Assembly (NCBI GenBank): GCA_958346165.1
Contig: CATVQO010000025.1
Location: 1 to 13,675, forward strand
Direction of reading: 5' to 3'
Length of the DNA: 13,675 nt
Origin: an uncultured Collinsella sp.
Lineage (GTDB): Bacteria > Actinomycetota > Coriobacteriia > Coriobacteriales > Coriobacteriaceae
This document shows, in pieces, positions 7,542 to 13,659 of the stretch. The notes beneath the pieces were generated by a model that saw only the letters and a list, made by a program, of their open reading frames with translations, was not told the origin of the DNA and did no database searches. The translations under genes were made by a program, and so were the position numbers. Positions within the stretch are counted from its first letter, which is position 1. Each line of letters starts with the position of its first letter.

Positions 7542-8440
7542 GGGGTTTGGCGGGGCTTTCTGTCGCGACGGCGTGTGGGGTAGAGCCTCGTGTGCTGCGG
7601 ATGCCGCCGGCGGAGCTGGCGCGTCAGACGCTCGAATCGATGGCGGAGAAGCTGCCCCGTGAGTTGGCGGAAAACGACCTGCTGACAAAGATTGCCCGCT
7701 CGTGGGCGTCGCTGATCCCCACAGATCGCCTTGGGCTTGCTATTGAGGATAACGCGGCTCGTCTGGCATTTCTGCTGCTGTCGAGCGGTATCTGCAGCGT
7801 TTTGCTGGCCGTTGCGTCGTTGTCGCCCATCGGCTTTGTCTTGGGGCTGGTGGCGCCGTTTGGCGTGGGTGCCGCGCATGACACCTTCGATCGCCGACGC
7901 GAACAGCATGATGTAGAAGAGGCCATGCCCGAGGCATTCACAGCGTTATCCATGTCGCTTGCCTCGGGGCATTCGCTGGCACAGGGCATGCGCTTTGTGG
8001 GCGCCCATGCGCAAGAGCCGGTGCATACCGAGTTTTTGCGGGTGGCGGCGGCAATCGATTGCGGTATCTCGGCGACCGACGCACTCGATGACCTACTCGT
8101 TCGCATCGATGCCCCCGGCCTTTCGCTTGTCACCTTGGCGCTCAAAGTATCGCAACGTACCGGGGCTCCGCTTGCCGGCTTGCTGTCCGAGGCGTCGAGT
8201 ATGGTGGGTGAGCGCATTGAGCTCAAACGCCGTCTGGACGTTAAGACGTCGCAGGCGCGTATGTCGGCACACATGGTCGCGGCGATGCCGGCGGGCATGT
8301 GCGCGGTGCTGGCTTTGCTTTCGGCAGACTTTCGTCGCGGTCTTGCGACGCCGGCTGGTGCGGGCGCCGTGGTGCTGGGGCTTGCCCTCAACGTCGTTGC
8401 CCTGGTAGTTATCCGGCGCATTATGCGGGTGGAGTTATGA
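7514..8440 (+). CDS. tadB: TadB inner-membrane platform protein
   Basis: 308-aa polytopic membrane protein of the type II secretion F (GspF) family, which with TadC forms the platform driven by TadA. ATG 7514 is preceded by a perfect AGGAGG (7501-7506) at 7 nt, placed inside the tadA end; ATG 7526 is a weaker alternative. Hydrophobic segments lie near residues 5-22 and 85-125, and two more near 250-300. The cytoplasmic T2SF domain starts about residue 135 with the family pattern EAMPEAFTALSMSLASGHSL. The final TM ends in RRIMRVEL, and the stop overlaps the tadC start (ATGA). Confidence 0.92.
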   Translation: MEIAMPLVVGGLAGLSVATACGVEPRVLRMPPAELARQTLESMAEKLPRELAENDLLTKIARSWASLIPTDRLGLAIEDNAARLAFLLLSSGICSVLLAVASLSPIGFVLGLVAPFGVGAAHDTFDRRREQHDVEEAMPEAFTALSMSLASGHSLAQGMRFVGAHAQEPVHTEFLRVAAAIDCGISATDALDDLLVRIDAPGLSLVTLALKVSQRTGAPLAGLLSEASSMVGERIELKRRLDVKTSQARMSAHMVAAMPAGMCAVLALLSADFRRGLATPAGAGAVVLGLALNVVALVVIRRIMRVEL

Positions 8441-9078
8441 GCGCCCTGGTCGGGGTCGCGGCTTGTCTGTGTGCCCTGAGCGTATTTGCCGCGACAGGTT
8501 TGGAGCGTGCGGATGCCCGCAAGATTGCAGAGACGTGCAAGCGTGAGGCGGTACTGGTCATTGCCGCGGGCCGCTTGGTGATTGATGCCCTGACCGCGCG
8601 AATGAAGGGCGCAATTGGGGTGGGCGGCCCGGCGCGGGTGTCGCTCGGTGAGGTGTCCGAGATGATCGACGTGGTGCGCCTGGGGCTTTCTGCCGGCCTT
8701 TCGTTTGACGCGGCGCTCGAGATTTTCTGCGCCAACCGTCGGTCGGTGCTGGCCGTCCGTCTTGAGCGAGCCTGCATGGCGTGGCAGGTGGGCGTGGGGA
8801 CGCGCGAGGCCGAGCTGTTGGCTGCCGCGCGTGATTTGGACGTGAGGGCGCTCGAGACCTTTGCCATCACGGTGGGGCAGGCGCTTGCCCTGGGCGCTCC
8901 GCTGGCCGAGACGCTGGCTGCTCAAAGTCGCGAGATTCGTGCGGCCCATCGCGCCGCAGTCGAGCGCGAGATCGAGCGCGCACCGGTCAAGTTGCTGATT
9001 CCCACCGGCACGCTCATCTTGCCGGCGTTGCTTCTGTCCATATTGGGCCCGCTGTTGGGAGCAGGCGGGATGATGTAG
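8437..9078 (+). CDS. tadC: TadC inner-membrane platform protein
   Basis: 213-aa T2SF-family protein, partner of TadB in the membrane platform. ATG 8437 overlaps the tadB stop by 4 nt. An N-terminal hydrophobic segment (residues 2-19) is followed by a basic cytoplasmic stretch. The T2SF domain begins near residue 69 with EVSEMIDVVRLGLSAGLSF and includes the repeat-like TVGQALALGAPLAETLAAQS. A C-terminal TM (LLIPTGTLILPALLLSILG) ends the protein. It is shorter than many TadC proteins (about 280-320 aa), mostly at the N-terminal side. The gap to the flp pilin is only 10 nt and holds its ribosome-binding site. Confidence 0.88.
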   Translation: MSALVGVAACLCALSVFAATGLERADARKIAETCKREAVLVIAAGRLVIDALTARMKGAIGVGGPARVSLGEVSEMIDVVRLGLSAGLSFDAALEIFCANRRSVLAVRLERACMAWQVGVGTREAELLAAARDLDVRALETFAITVGQALALGAPLAETLAAQSREIRAAHRAAVEREIERAPVKLLIPTGTLILPALLLSILGPLLGAGGMM

Positions 9079-9088
9079 GGAGGAATAC

Positions 9089-9322
9089 ATGAACACGATG
9101 ACTGACGTTGCTGGCAAGGTCTGGAGCTGGGCTGTTTGCCAGTCAATTCGCGCTCGCCAGCATGCCGGGGAGCTACTGCAGGAGGAGAGTGCGCAGGGCA
9201 CCACCGAATACGCCATCTTGGTCGGCGTGCTCGTGGTGATCGCCATCATTGCCATTGTCGCATTTAAGGGCAAGGTCCAAGATCTATGGAACGCTATCAG
9301 CGAGGGCATCAACAGCCTGTAG
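9089..9322 (+). CDS. flp: Flp-family type IVb pilin (major pilin)
   Basis: 77-aa prepilin, the probable main subunit of the pilus. ATG 9089 follows GGGAGGA (9078-9084). The leader is long (about 35 residues) and ends in EESAQGTTEYAILVG. If cleavage follows A35, Glu40 is at +5 and Tyr41 at +6, as in the G/XXXXEY rule for Flp pilins, with Ala rather than Gly at -1; cleavage after G37 is the alternative. The mature part is one hydrophobic helix (about residues 42-58) and a short soluble end (KGKVQDLWNAISEGINSL), about 42 aa, typical for Flp. The strong RBS fits a highly made subunit. The 3' end overlaps the next gene by 37 nt. Confidence 0.92.
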   Translation: MNTMTDVAGKVWSWAVCQSIRARQHAGELLQEESAQGTTEYAILVGVLVVIAIIAIVAFKGKVQDLWNAISEGINSL

Positions 9323-9849
9323 AGGGTAGGCGGCCTGCCGGCGCACTGCTGGTGTTTGCCTGTGTGGTTGTGGCGGTGGCGGTGGCGGTTTGGGGGCTAA
9401 ACGCCGCGCGGCAGCAGCGTCCTGGGGCCGCCTTCGATTCGGGCTCAGATTCGGCGGTGGCGTCTCAAAAAGATGAGATGCGAGATGCGGACGATTCGGA
9501 TGTCGCTGTCACGGCGCAAACCTTTCTGCGGATGCTCGACAAGCGGTCTGGCACTGCGACGGATTCGCCTGAGGACAACGCGATTGCGGTCCGGCTTGCA
9601 TGGTCCGAGGACCGACCGATGACCGAGGCAGCGGCGGATATGTTACGCGCCTACCGCGAGGTGCCAACGGCCCAGCTCGCCCTGAGCGGCTATCTCGATA
9701 TTAAGGGTAACGTATGGGGCGCCATTGTGCGCGATGGGCGCGGCTGGGTCGATATGGTGACGGTTGCCGCGGATACTGGCGATGCTTCGTGTCGTCTGCG
9801 CGCGGTGCGCCTGGCCCCGCAAACAATAAGCTCAAAGGAGGGGTCGTGA
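9286..9849 (+). CDS. Unknown single-pass membrane protein in tad operon
   Basis: 187 aa; I do not recognise a family. ATG 9286 lies inside flp; no clear RBS precedes it, so translation probably depends on flp. The only later alternative (GTG 9352) would remove the basic N-terminus. Residues 1-18 are basic and polar (MERYQRGHQQ, R-R), residues about 20-38 form one very hydrophobic helix coded by a GTGGCG-type repeat, and the rest is outside the membrane by the positive-inside rule. The first extracytoplasmic stretch (about 42-80) is acidic and Ser/Asp-rich; residues about 80-187 look folded, with a C-terminal beta-like part containing GYLDIKGNVWGAIVRDGRGW. The position between two pilin genes suggests a pilus accessory or minor component. 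Confidence 0.75.
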   Translation: MERYQRGHQQPVEGRRPAGALLVFACVVVAVAVAVWGLNAARQQRPGAAFDSGSDSAVASQKDEMRDADDSDVAVTAQTFLRMLDKRSGTATDSPEDNAIAVRLAWSEDRPMTEAAADMLRAYREVPTAQLALSGYLDIKGNVWGAIVRDGRGWVDMVTVAADTGDASCRLRAVRLAPQTISSKEGS

Positions 9850-9850
9850 A

Positions 9851-10069
9851 ATGCATGACGTCCTGCGCGAGGAATCTGCCCAGGCGACGGTCGAATACGC
9901 CATCGTCACGGTGGCGCTGTTATCGATCGTGCTGGCGATTGCGGGGCTTTGGCGTGCTGGCACCGATGGGCACTTGGCGGCGCTGGTTGAGCGGGCGGCA
10001 TCCCATGGCGTTGCCTCGACGTCGGTTATCGACGCCGCTGCGGACGCTAAGGACATCGCGTTGTATTGA
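9851..10069 (+). CDS. Second pilin-like protein (small TadE/Flp-like)
   Basis: 72-aa pilin-like protein. ATG 9851 is preceded by AAAGGAGGGG (9834-9843), one of the strongest ribosome-binding sites in the window. The N-terminus is MHDVLREESAQATVEYAIVT: the same A-Q-x-T-x-E-Y processing motif as Flp, with a short leader of 10 residues if cleaved after A10, putting Glu15 at +5. A hydrophobic helix spans about residues 14-36. The remaining 36 residues are Ala/Asp-rich and differ from the Flp tail. It could be a minor pilin or a second structural subunit. It is encoded immediately after the unknown membrane protein and overlaps the TadE-like frame. Confidence 0.85.
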   Translation: MHDVLREESAQATVEYAIVTVALLSIVLAIAGLWRAGTDGHLAALVERAASHGVASTSVIDAAADAKDIALY

Positions 10070-10544
10070 TATCGCGCGCGAGGACCGGGCGCAGTCTACG
10101 GTCGAGGCCGCTTTTTTGCTGCCGACGTTTCTGACGCTCATCCTTCTCGCACTGCAACCGGTGTGCCTGCTCTATACGCGCGCGGTCATGGAGTCTGCCG
10201 CCGCCGAGACCGCGCGGCTTATGACCACGACGACGGTGCAGGGCGACGATGACCTTAAGGAGTTCACTCGCCGCAGACTTGCCGCGGTGCCCAACGTCTC
10301 GATTTTTCATGCCGGCGGGCCGCTGTCGTGGGATATCGAGTTGGGGCGGGCCGGTGCCGGCGGCGTTTCGTCCGTGTCTGTTGCCGGCGAGGTTAAGCCG
10401 CTGCCCGTGATCGGTGCATTTGTGCAGGCCATGGGCAGTGCGGGTGAGGGCGGCTATGTTGAGCTCAAGGTCGACGTCTCGTATCGATCGCGTCCCGAAT
10501 GGCTGGAGGGAGATTATGATTCATGGATTGCTGCATGGGATTAG
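10005..10544 (+). CDS. tadE: TadE-like pseudopilin (start uncertain)
   Basis: TadE-family minor pilin: REDRAQSTVEAAFLLPTFLT is a clear TadE N-terminus with A-Q-S-T-V-E processing motif and a following TM helix, then MESAAAETARLM, a feature of the family, and a beta-rich extracytoplasmic domain. The start is a problem. The nearest in-frame standard starts are ATG 10005 and TTG 10011, inside the previous gene, with no good RBS; these give a basic 28-residue leader that looks like shadow sequence. ATT at 10065, which touches the TGA of the previous gene and has TAAGGA 11 nt upstream, would give MDIAREDRAQ and 159 aa, matching the short leaders of the neighbouring pilin-like proteins. The coordinates given use the ATG (179 aa). 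The stop lies 29 nt inside the next gene. Confidence 0.82.
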   Translation: MALPRRRLSTPLRTLRTSRCIDIAREDRAQSTVEAAFLLPTFLTLILLALQPVCLLYTRAVMESAAAETARLMTTTTVQGDDDLKEFTRRRLAAVPNVSIFHAGGPLSWDIELGRAGAGGVSSVSVAGEVKPLPVIGAFVQAMGSAGEGGYVELKVDVSYRSRPEWLEGDYDSWIAAWD

Positions 10545-12681
10545 GCGCTGCCTGTTGCGGGCGACGCAAGGGTTTGCGGCCCGCCGTCGACCAGGCGCTC
10601 GCCGCAAGCGGGGCGGCTTTATGGGCCGTGCCGGTATCGACTTGTTTATCGAAGACGGTGCCTATACCACGCTTTCCTCTGCGGTTGTCATTCTGGTGGT
10701 GCTTACGCTGCTGTTTTCGTCGACCGCGGCGATATGGAGCATGTCGCGCGCCGGAGACACCCAGGTGGCGGCCGATAGCGGTGCACTGGCGGGCGTCAAC
10801 GTGGTGTCGTCCTATCACACAGTCGCCACGGTGGTGGATGCGAGCATTTTGAGTTTGGGCCTGGCGGGGTTTGCCACGATCGGCACCGGCTTGGTTGCCA
10901 TTCTCATTCCGGGCGCCGAGGTCGTTGGCAGCGATATCATCGATACGGGAACCCAGATCATTAAAACACGCAACAAGTTTGCCAAAAGCGCGGCAAAGGG
11001 CCTGCAAAAGATTGAGACCGCCTTGCCGTACCTGGTTGCCGCGCGTGCCATGCAGGCAGTATCGGCGCAGGATACCGACGGTGTGACCTATACCGGTACG
11101 GCGCTTGCCGTGCCCAGGACATCCGAGTCGGATTTTGTTGCGCTCGAAGGATCCGAAATCTCGACCGATGCCATTAAAGATGCATCGGAAGATCTGGAGC
11201 GCGCGGCCGAGGAGCTGCAAAAAGCATCGGAGGAGACGGCGAAGGCCAAAGAGCGCGCCTGGCTAGCGGATTGCGGTGGATCGGATAAAGGTTCGGTCGG
11301 CAGCTGTTCGTGTATGTGGGAGCGCGCAAAAAGCCTAACGGATCTCTCCGGTGTTCAAAATCCGCATTACTCATCGAGCGTTACGTGGGAGCCTCAAGTT
11401 GCCCTTGATCGCGCGAAGGACTACTACCATTGGCGTCTGACAAATGAGAAGCCCCAAGGCTCGAGTGTCGAGATGAAGGCCGAGTCTGCGGCGCGTAAGG
11501 CGTTTTATACCTATGCGAGCGCGGAGGTCGATCGGGCATATATAACCGAGAACGGAGACAGGGTTTCCTCCTATATTCCGCTGCTGCCGCGCAACTCTGA
11601 TGAGGTTCGGGCGACCGAGCTCTACACCGATGCAGTGTGGCCGACTAGCGTGAACGATGGCAAGGCGTATCTGCATTACGGAACGACCTGCCCTAACTAT
11701 AAGAAAGGAACGCCGAGCGGATTTGCTTCGGTTGCCGATTACGATGGGCAGGGTAAATGCAGCAAATGCCATTTTGGCGTTTCGTCGCTTGGTGCTGTTG
11801 CGGCGCCTTCAACCTCTATCGAAAACGGCTTCGAGTATCACTTTGACAAGTTTAAAGACGCCCTGGAGGACTACGTCGACTGTCGCAACAAGGAGCTTGA
11901 GCTCGAGCGTCAGACCGAGGACGAAGCTGACCGTGCGGGCAATGCGTTCGATACCGCCATCAAAGAACTTTCCGGTGAGCGCCCGCGCATCGCCCCGCCC
12001 GGTCGCAACGGCGTGGTCGCCTTTGCGGTCTCGGGCGCCACCTCCGGTCCCGACGAGCTCAACTCTTCGTTTAACACGGCAGTTGAGCTTGGCGATCGTG
12101 GTGCAATTTCTGCTGCAGTGCTGGCGCCCGACGATGCGACCGCGCAGAACAACGTGCTCGCGCGTTTCTTCTCGACGCTGGAGGAGCGTTCGGGCGGCGT
12201 TGCCGGCGTGCTCGACGGCGTTATGGATGTTTGGGGCCGCCTGCTTGTGGGGTACGGAGACATCCAGGGTGCGGCTGACGAGCTTATGGGAGAGCTGATC
12301 GGTGGCTTGGGAGGGGGTAGCGGCGCGTTGGGCTCCATCGCGTCCTGGCTCGGTGACACCGTTTCGTCCTCCGTGGCGGTGCTGGGACTCGAACCGTGCG
12401 ATTTGCGTCTGAGAAAACCGGTGCTGACCGATACCGCCAATGTCATCAAAAGTCCGGGGTCCGATATCGCAGGCATCTCCAAAACTCAAGATACCCTGCG
12501 AAAAATCCCCTTGGGCGTGACTGACCCCAAGGCACTTTGCGAGGCATTGGAGTATCACGTCGAGCGCACCATCAGTGGCGCGGTGTTTACGCTTGCGGAG
12601 ATCCCGCTGCCCGGCGGCGGCTCCATCCCGCTCACTGTCGATGTTGCCACGCTGGTGGGGGCTTTTGGCGGTGGATCGTAA
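10516..12681 (+). CDS. Large TadG-like pilus protein with cysteine motifs
   Basis: 721 aa. ATG 10516 has GGAGGG (10505-10510) 5 nt upstream and overlaps tadE by 29 nt. The N-terminus is very Arg-rich (residues 1-35); EDGAYTTLSSAVVILVVLTL at 46-65 opens a single TM (about 55-76). VAADSGALAG (84-93) matches the AADAAALAGA pattern of TadG-like N-terminal domains. The rest is extracytoplasmic. A heptad-like, Glu/Lys-rich helix lies at about 222-250. Cysteines occur at 253, 264 and 266, then CP (392) and CSKCH (415-419), then 456, 628 and 675. A second charged helix spans 453-485, and the C-terminal third is Gly-rich with amphipathic segments. There is no von Willebrand A domain or LPXTG signal. 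It is likely a pilus anchor or tip/adhesive subunit, by position and family; the function of the cysteine region is unknown. Confidence 0.85.
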   Translation: MIHGLLHGIRRCLLRATQGFAARRRPGARRKRGGFMGRAGIDLFIEDGAYTTLSSAVVILVVLTLLFSSTAAIWSMSRAGDTQVAADSGALAGVNVVSSYHTVATVVDASILSLGLAGFATIGTGLVAILIPGAEVVGSDIIDTGTQIIKTRNKFAKSAAKGLQKIETALPYLVAARAMQAVSAQDTDGVTYTGTALAVPRTSESDFVALEGSEISTDAIKDASEDLERAAEELQKASEETAKAKERAWLADCGGSDKGSVGSCSCMWERAKSLTDLSGVQNPHYSSSVTWEPQVALDRAKDYYHWRLTNEKPQGSSVEMKAESAARKAFYTYASAEVDRAYITENGDRVSSYIPLLPRNSDEVRATELYTDAVWPTSVNDGKAYLHYGTTCPNYKKGTPSGFASVADYDGQGKCSKCHFGVSSLGAVAAPSTSIENGFEYHFDKFKDALEDYVDCRNKELELERQTEDEADRAGNAFDTAIKELSGERPRIAPPGRNGVVAFAVSGATSGPDELNSSFNTAVELGDRGAISAAVLAPDDATAQNNVLARFFSTLEERSGGVAGVLDGVMDVWGRLLVGYGDIQGAADELMGELIGGLGGGSGALGSIASWLGDTVSSSVAVLGLEPCDLRLRKPVLTDTANVIKSPGSDIAGISKTQDTLRKIPLGVTDPKALCEALEYHVERTISGAVFTLAEIPLPGGGSIPLTVDVATLVGAFGGGS

Positions 12682-13157
12682 TGGGCATTCGCGCGGGCTT
12701 GCGCGAGGAGCGTGCCCAGGCGACGGTCGAGATGGCTGTGGTCACGCCTGTCCTGCTCGTGCTGGCTCTCATCGCGTACAACGTCATGATCTTTGCCGGC
12801 GCGGCCGCGCGCTTCGACCGCGTGGTGCCCGACATCGTGCTGGCGCACGCTGTGGCGCCGGGCGGGGAGGGTGACGAGAGCTCCATTGACGCTTCCGCGA
12901 CCGTTCAAGCTCAGATTCAGGATGCCATGGAGGGATATGACCTACAGGTCGAGGTCTCGAGCGAGCAGGGCACGGCGTCATCGGATGGTGGCCTGCTCTC
13001 TCTTTCTGGCACGTTTAGGACCTATACCTGCACCATGCACTACGAGCCGTGGCCGAGTTCGCTGAGCATCGCCGGCGTTTCCCTGGGGGCGCCGGCCGTG
13101 CTCTCGCATGAACGCGCGGTGACGGTCGATCCATGGCGTCCGGGGGTGGTCATGTGA
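12681..13157 (+). CDS. TadE/TadF-like pseudopilin
   Basis: 158 aa. ATG 12681 shares its A with the TAA stop of the previous gene; GGTGGA (12670-12675) is the RBS. The start MGIRAGLREERAQATVEMAV has the same A-Q-x-T-x-E motif, here A12/Q13 with Glu17 at +5, followed by a TM helix at about residues 18-38. The extracytoplasmic part has an acidic Ser/Asp-rich stretch and a C-terminal beta-rich half (SLSGTFRTYTCTMHYEPW). The length and layout match TadE/TadF minor pilins, which prime or regulate pilus assembly. TadE versus TadF cannot be decided from the sequence alone. The stop overlaps the DUF192 start (GTGA). Confidence 0.83.
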   Translation: MGIRAGLREERAQATVEMAVVTPVLLVLALIAYNVMIFAGAAARFDRVVPDIVLAHAVAPGGEGDESSIDASATVQAQIQDAMEGYDLQVEVSSEQGTASSDGGLLSLSGTFRTYTCTMHYEPWPSSLSIAGVSLGAPAVLSHERAVTVDPWRPGVVM

Positions 13158-13513
13158 CCGCGGTCTCGTCCTATATCGCCTACGCTCGGGCGCTCAACAG
13201 GTTGGGCTGGACGCCGGCCGAGTTTGTGGTGGCGGAGTCGTTTACCGTGCGTCTGCGCGGCATGCTGGGACGGCGGCCGATTGCCGCCAGCGGACTGCCG
13301 CTTGTCATGGCGTTTCCGCGCTGCTCCTCGGTTCACACCTGCTTTATGGCCTATCCCATCGACATCGCCTTTATCGACCGTAGCGGCAACATCCTCGCGT
13401 GCTACGAAAACGTACGTCCCTGGCGTATGTGTTCCTGCCCCGGCGCCTGGGCGGTACTCGAGCGCCCTTCAATTATTGTTTCGCCCCCTGTTCTCCAACG
13501 CGTGCCGGCATGA
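13154..13513 (+). CDS. DUF192 family protein
   Basis: 119 aa. GTG 13154 is chosen because it overlaps the previous stop (GTGA) and GGGGGTGG (13142-13149) lies 4 nt upstream; ATG 13133 in the same frame is the alternative. The DUF192 pattern is clear: RGMLGRRP (35-42), PRCSSVHTCFM (55-65), PIDIAFID (68-75) and PW (89-90) before AVLE. No signal peptide or TM is visible with this start, so the protein looks cytoplasmic, although many DUF192 members are exported. The biochemical role of the family is not established. Its place as the last gene of the tad operon suggests a link to pilus biogenesis or surface function. Confidence 0.85.
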   Translation: MTAVSSYIAYARALNRLGWTPAEFVVAESFTVRLRGMLGRRPIAASGLPLVMAFPRCSSVHTCFMAYPIDIAFIDRSGNILACYENVRPWRMCSCPGAWAVLERPSIIVSPPVLQRVPA

Positions 13514-13543
13514 GAAGGTGGAGCGAAAACTTCTTTCTGCCGG
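13505..13543 (+). other. Weak hairpin after the last tad gene
   Basis: CCGGCA (13505-13510) pairs with TGCCGG (13538-13543), and GAAG pairs with CTTC inside it. The stem has an internal loop, no T-tract follows, and it begins inside the DUF192 stop region. It could weakly stop or protect the tad transcript, but it is not a normal intrinsic terminator. Confidence 0.3.
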
Positions 13544-13610
13544 TTGATGCTTCTGACGTGCCGATTTATAGAACCGAGGCTATGCTCAAAAACTTTTTTA
13601 AAATTCTCGG

Positions 13611-13638
13611 TTGACCGGAGCGCGTCCTTGGTTATACT
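13611..13638 (+). promoter_or_regulatory. Promoter for the next transcription unit
   Basis: TTGACC (13611-13616) and TATACT (13633-13638) are separated by 16 bp and each match the sigma-A consensus at 5 of 6 positions. This is the best promoter in the window. The -35 box overlaps one arm of a 7-bp inverted repeat, AACCGAG (13572-13578) with CTCGGTT (13606-13612), which could be an operator. The gene it serves lies beyond the window end; an ATG at 13670 has no visible ribosome-binding site. Confidence 0.75.
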
Positions 13639-13644
13639 AATCAA

Positions 13645-13659
13645 GCCTTGAAACAAGGC
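13645..13659 (+). other. 5'-terminal hairpin of the downstream transcript
   Basis: GCCTTG (13645-13650) and CAAGGC (13654-13659) form a perfect 6-bp stem over an AAA loop. It begins about 7 nt after the -10 box, so it would be at the very 5' end of the new RNA. It could be a stabilising stem or the start of a structured leader or non-coding RNA; the window ends too soon to tell. Confidence 0.45.

Larger units (their letters stand above)
3908..13513 (+). other. tad (Flp, type IVc) pilus operon
   Basis: Twelve consecutive plus-strand genes are joined by overlaps or gaps of at most 10 nt, with no internal terminator that I can see. The order is cpaB-like, tadZ, tadA, tadB, tadC, flp, unknown membrane protein, second pilin-like, tadE-like, tadG-like, tadE/F-like, DUF192. 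It is bounded by the rsgA terminator and repeat-rich region upstream and by a new promoter downstream. No secretin (CpaC/RcpA), TadD or prepilin peptidase gene is present; the first is expected to be absent in a single-membrane cell, the last must be elsewhere. Confidence 0.88.

Noticed and set aside
7624..9312. 562-codon open frame on the minus strand
   Set aside because: It lies opposite tadB, tadC and flp, which have clear family motifs and RBSs; its translation is low-complexity and typical of antisense frames in high-GC genes.
9365..9391. GTGGCG-like tandem repeat as a possible phase-variation tract
   Set aside because: It encodes the Val/Ala transmembrane helix of the 187-aa protein; six-base units keep the frame and the repeat is short and imperfect.
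9714..10004. N-terminal extension of the TadE-like frame back to 9714 (including a GTG at 9846)
   Set aside because: The extra residues are Arg/Cys/Trp-rich shadow sequence of the two preceding genes and come before any pilin-type leader.
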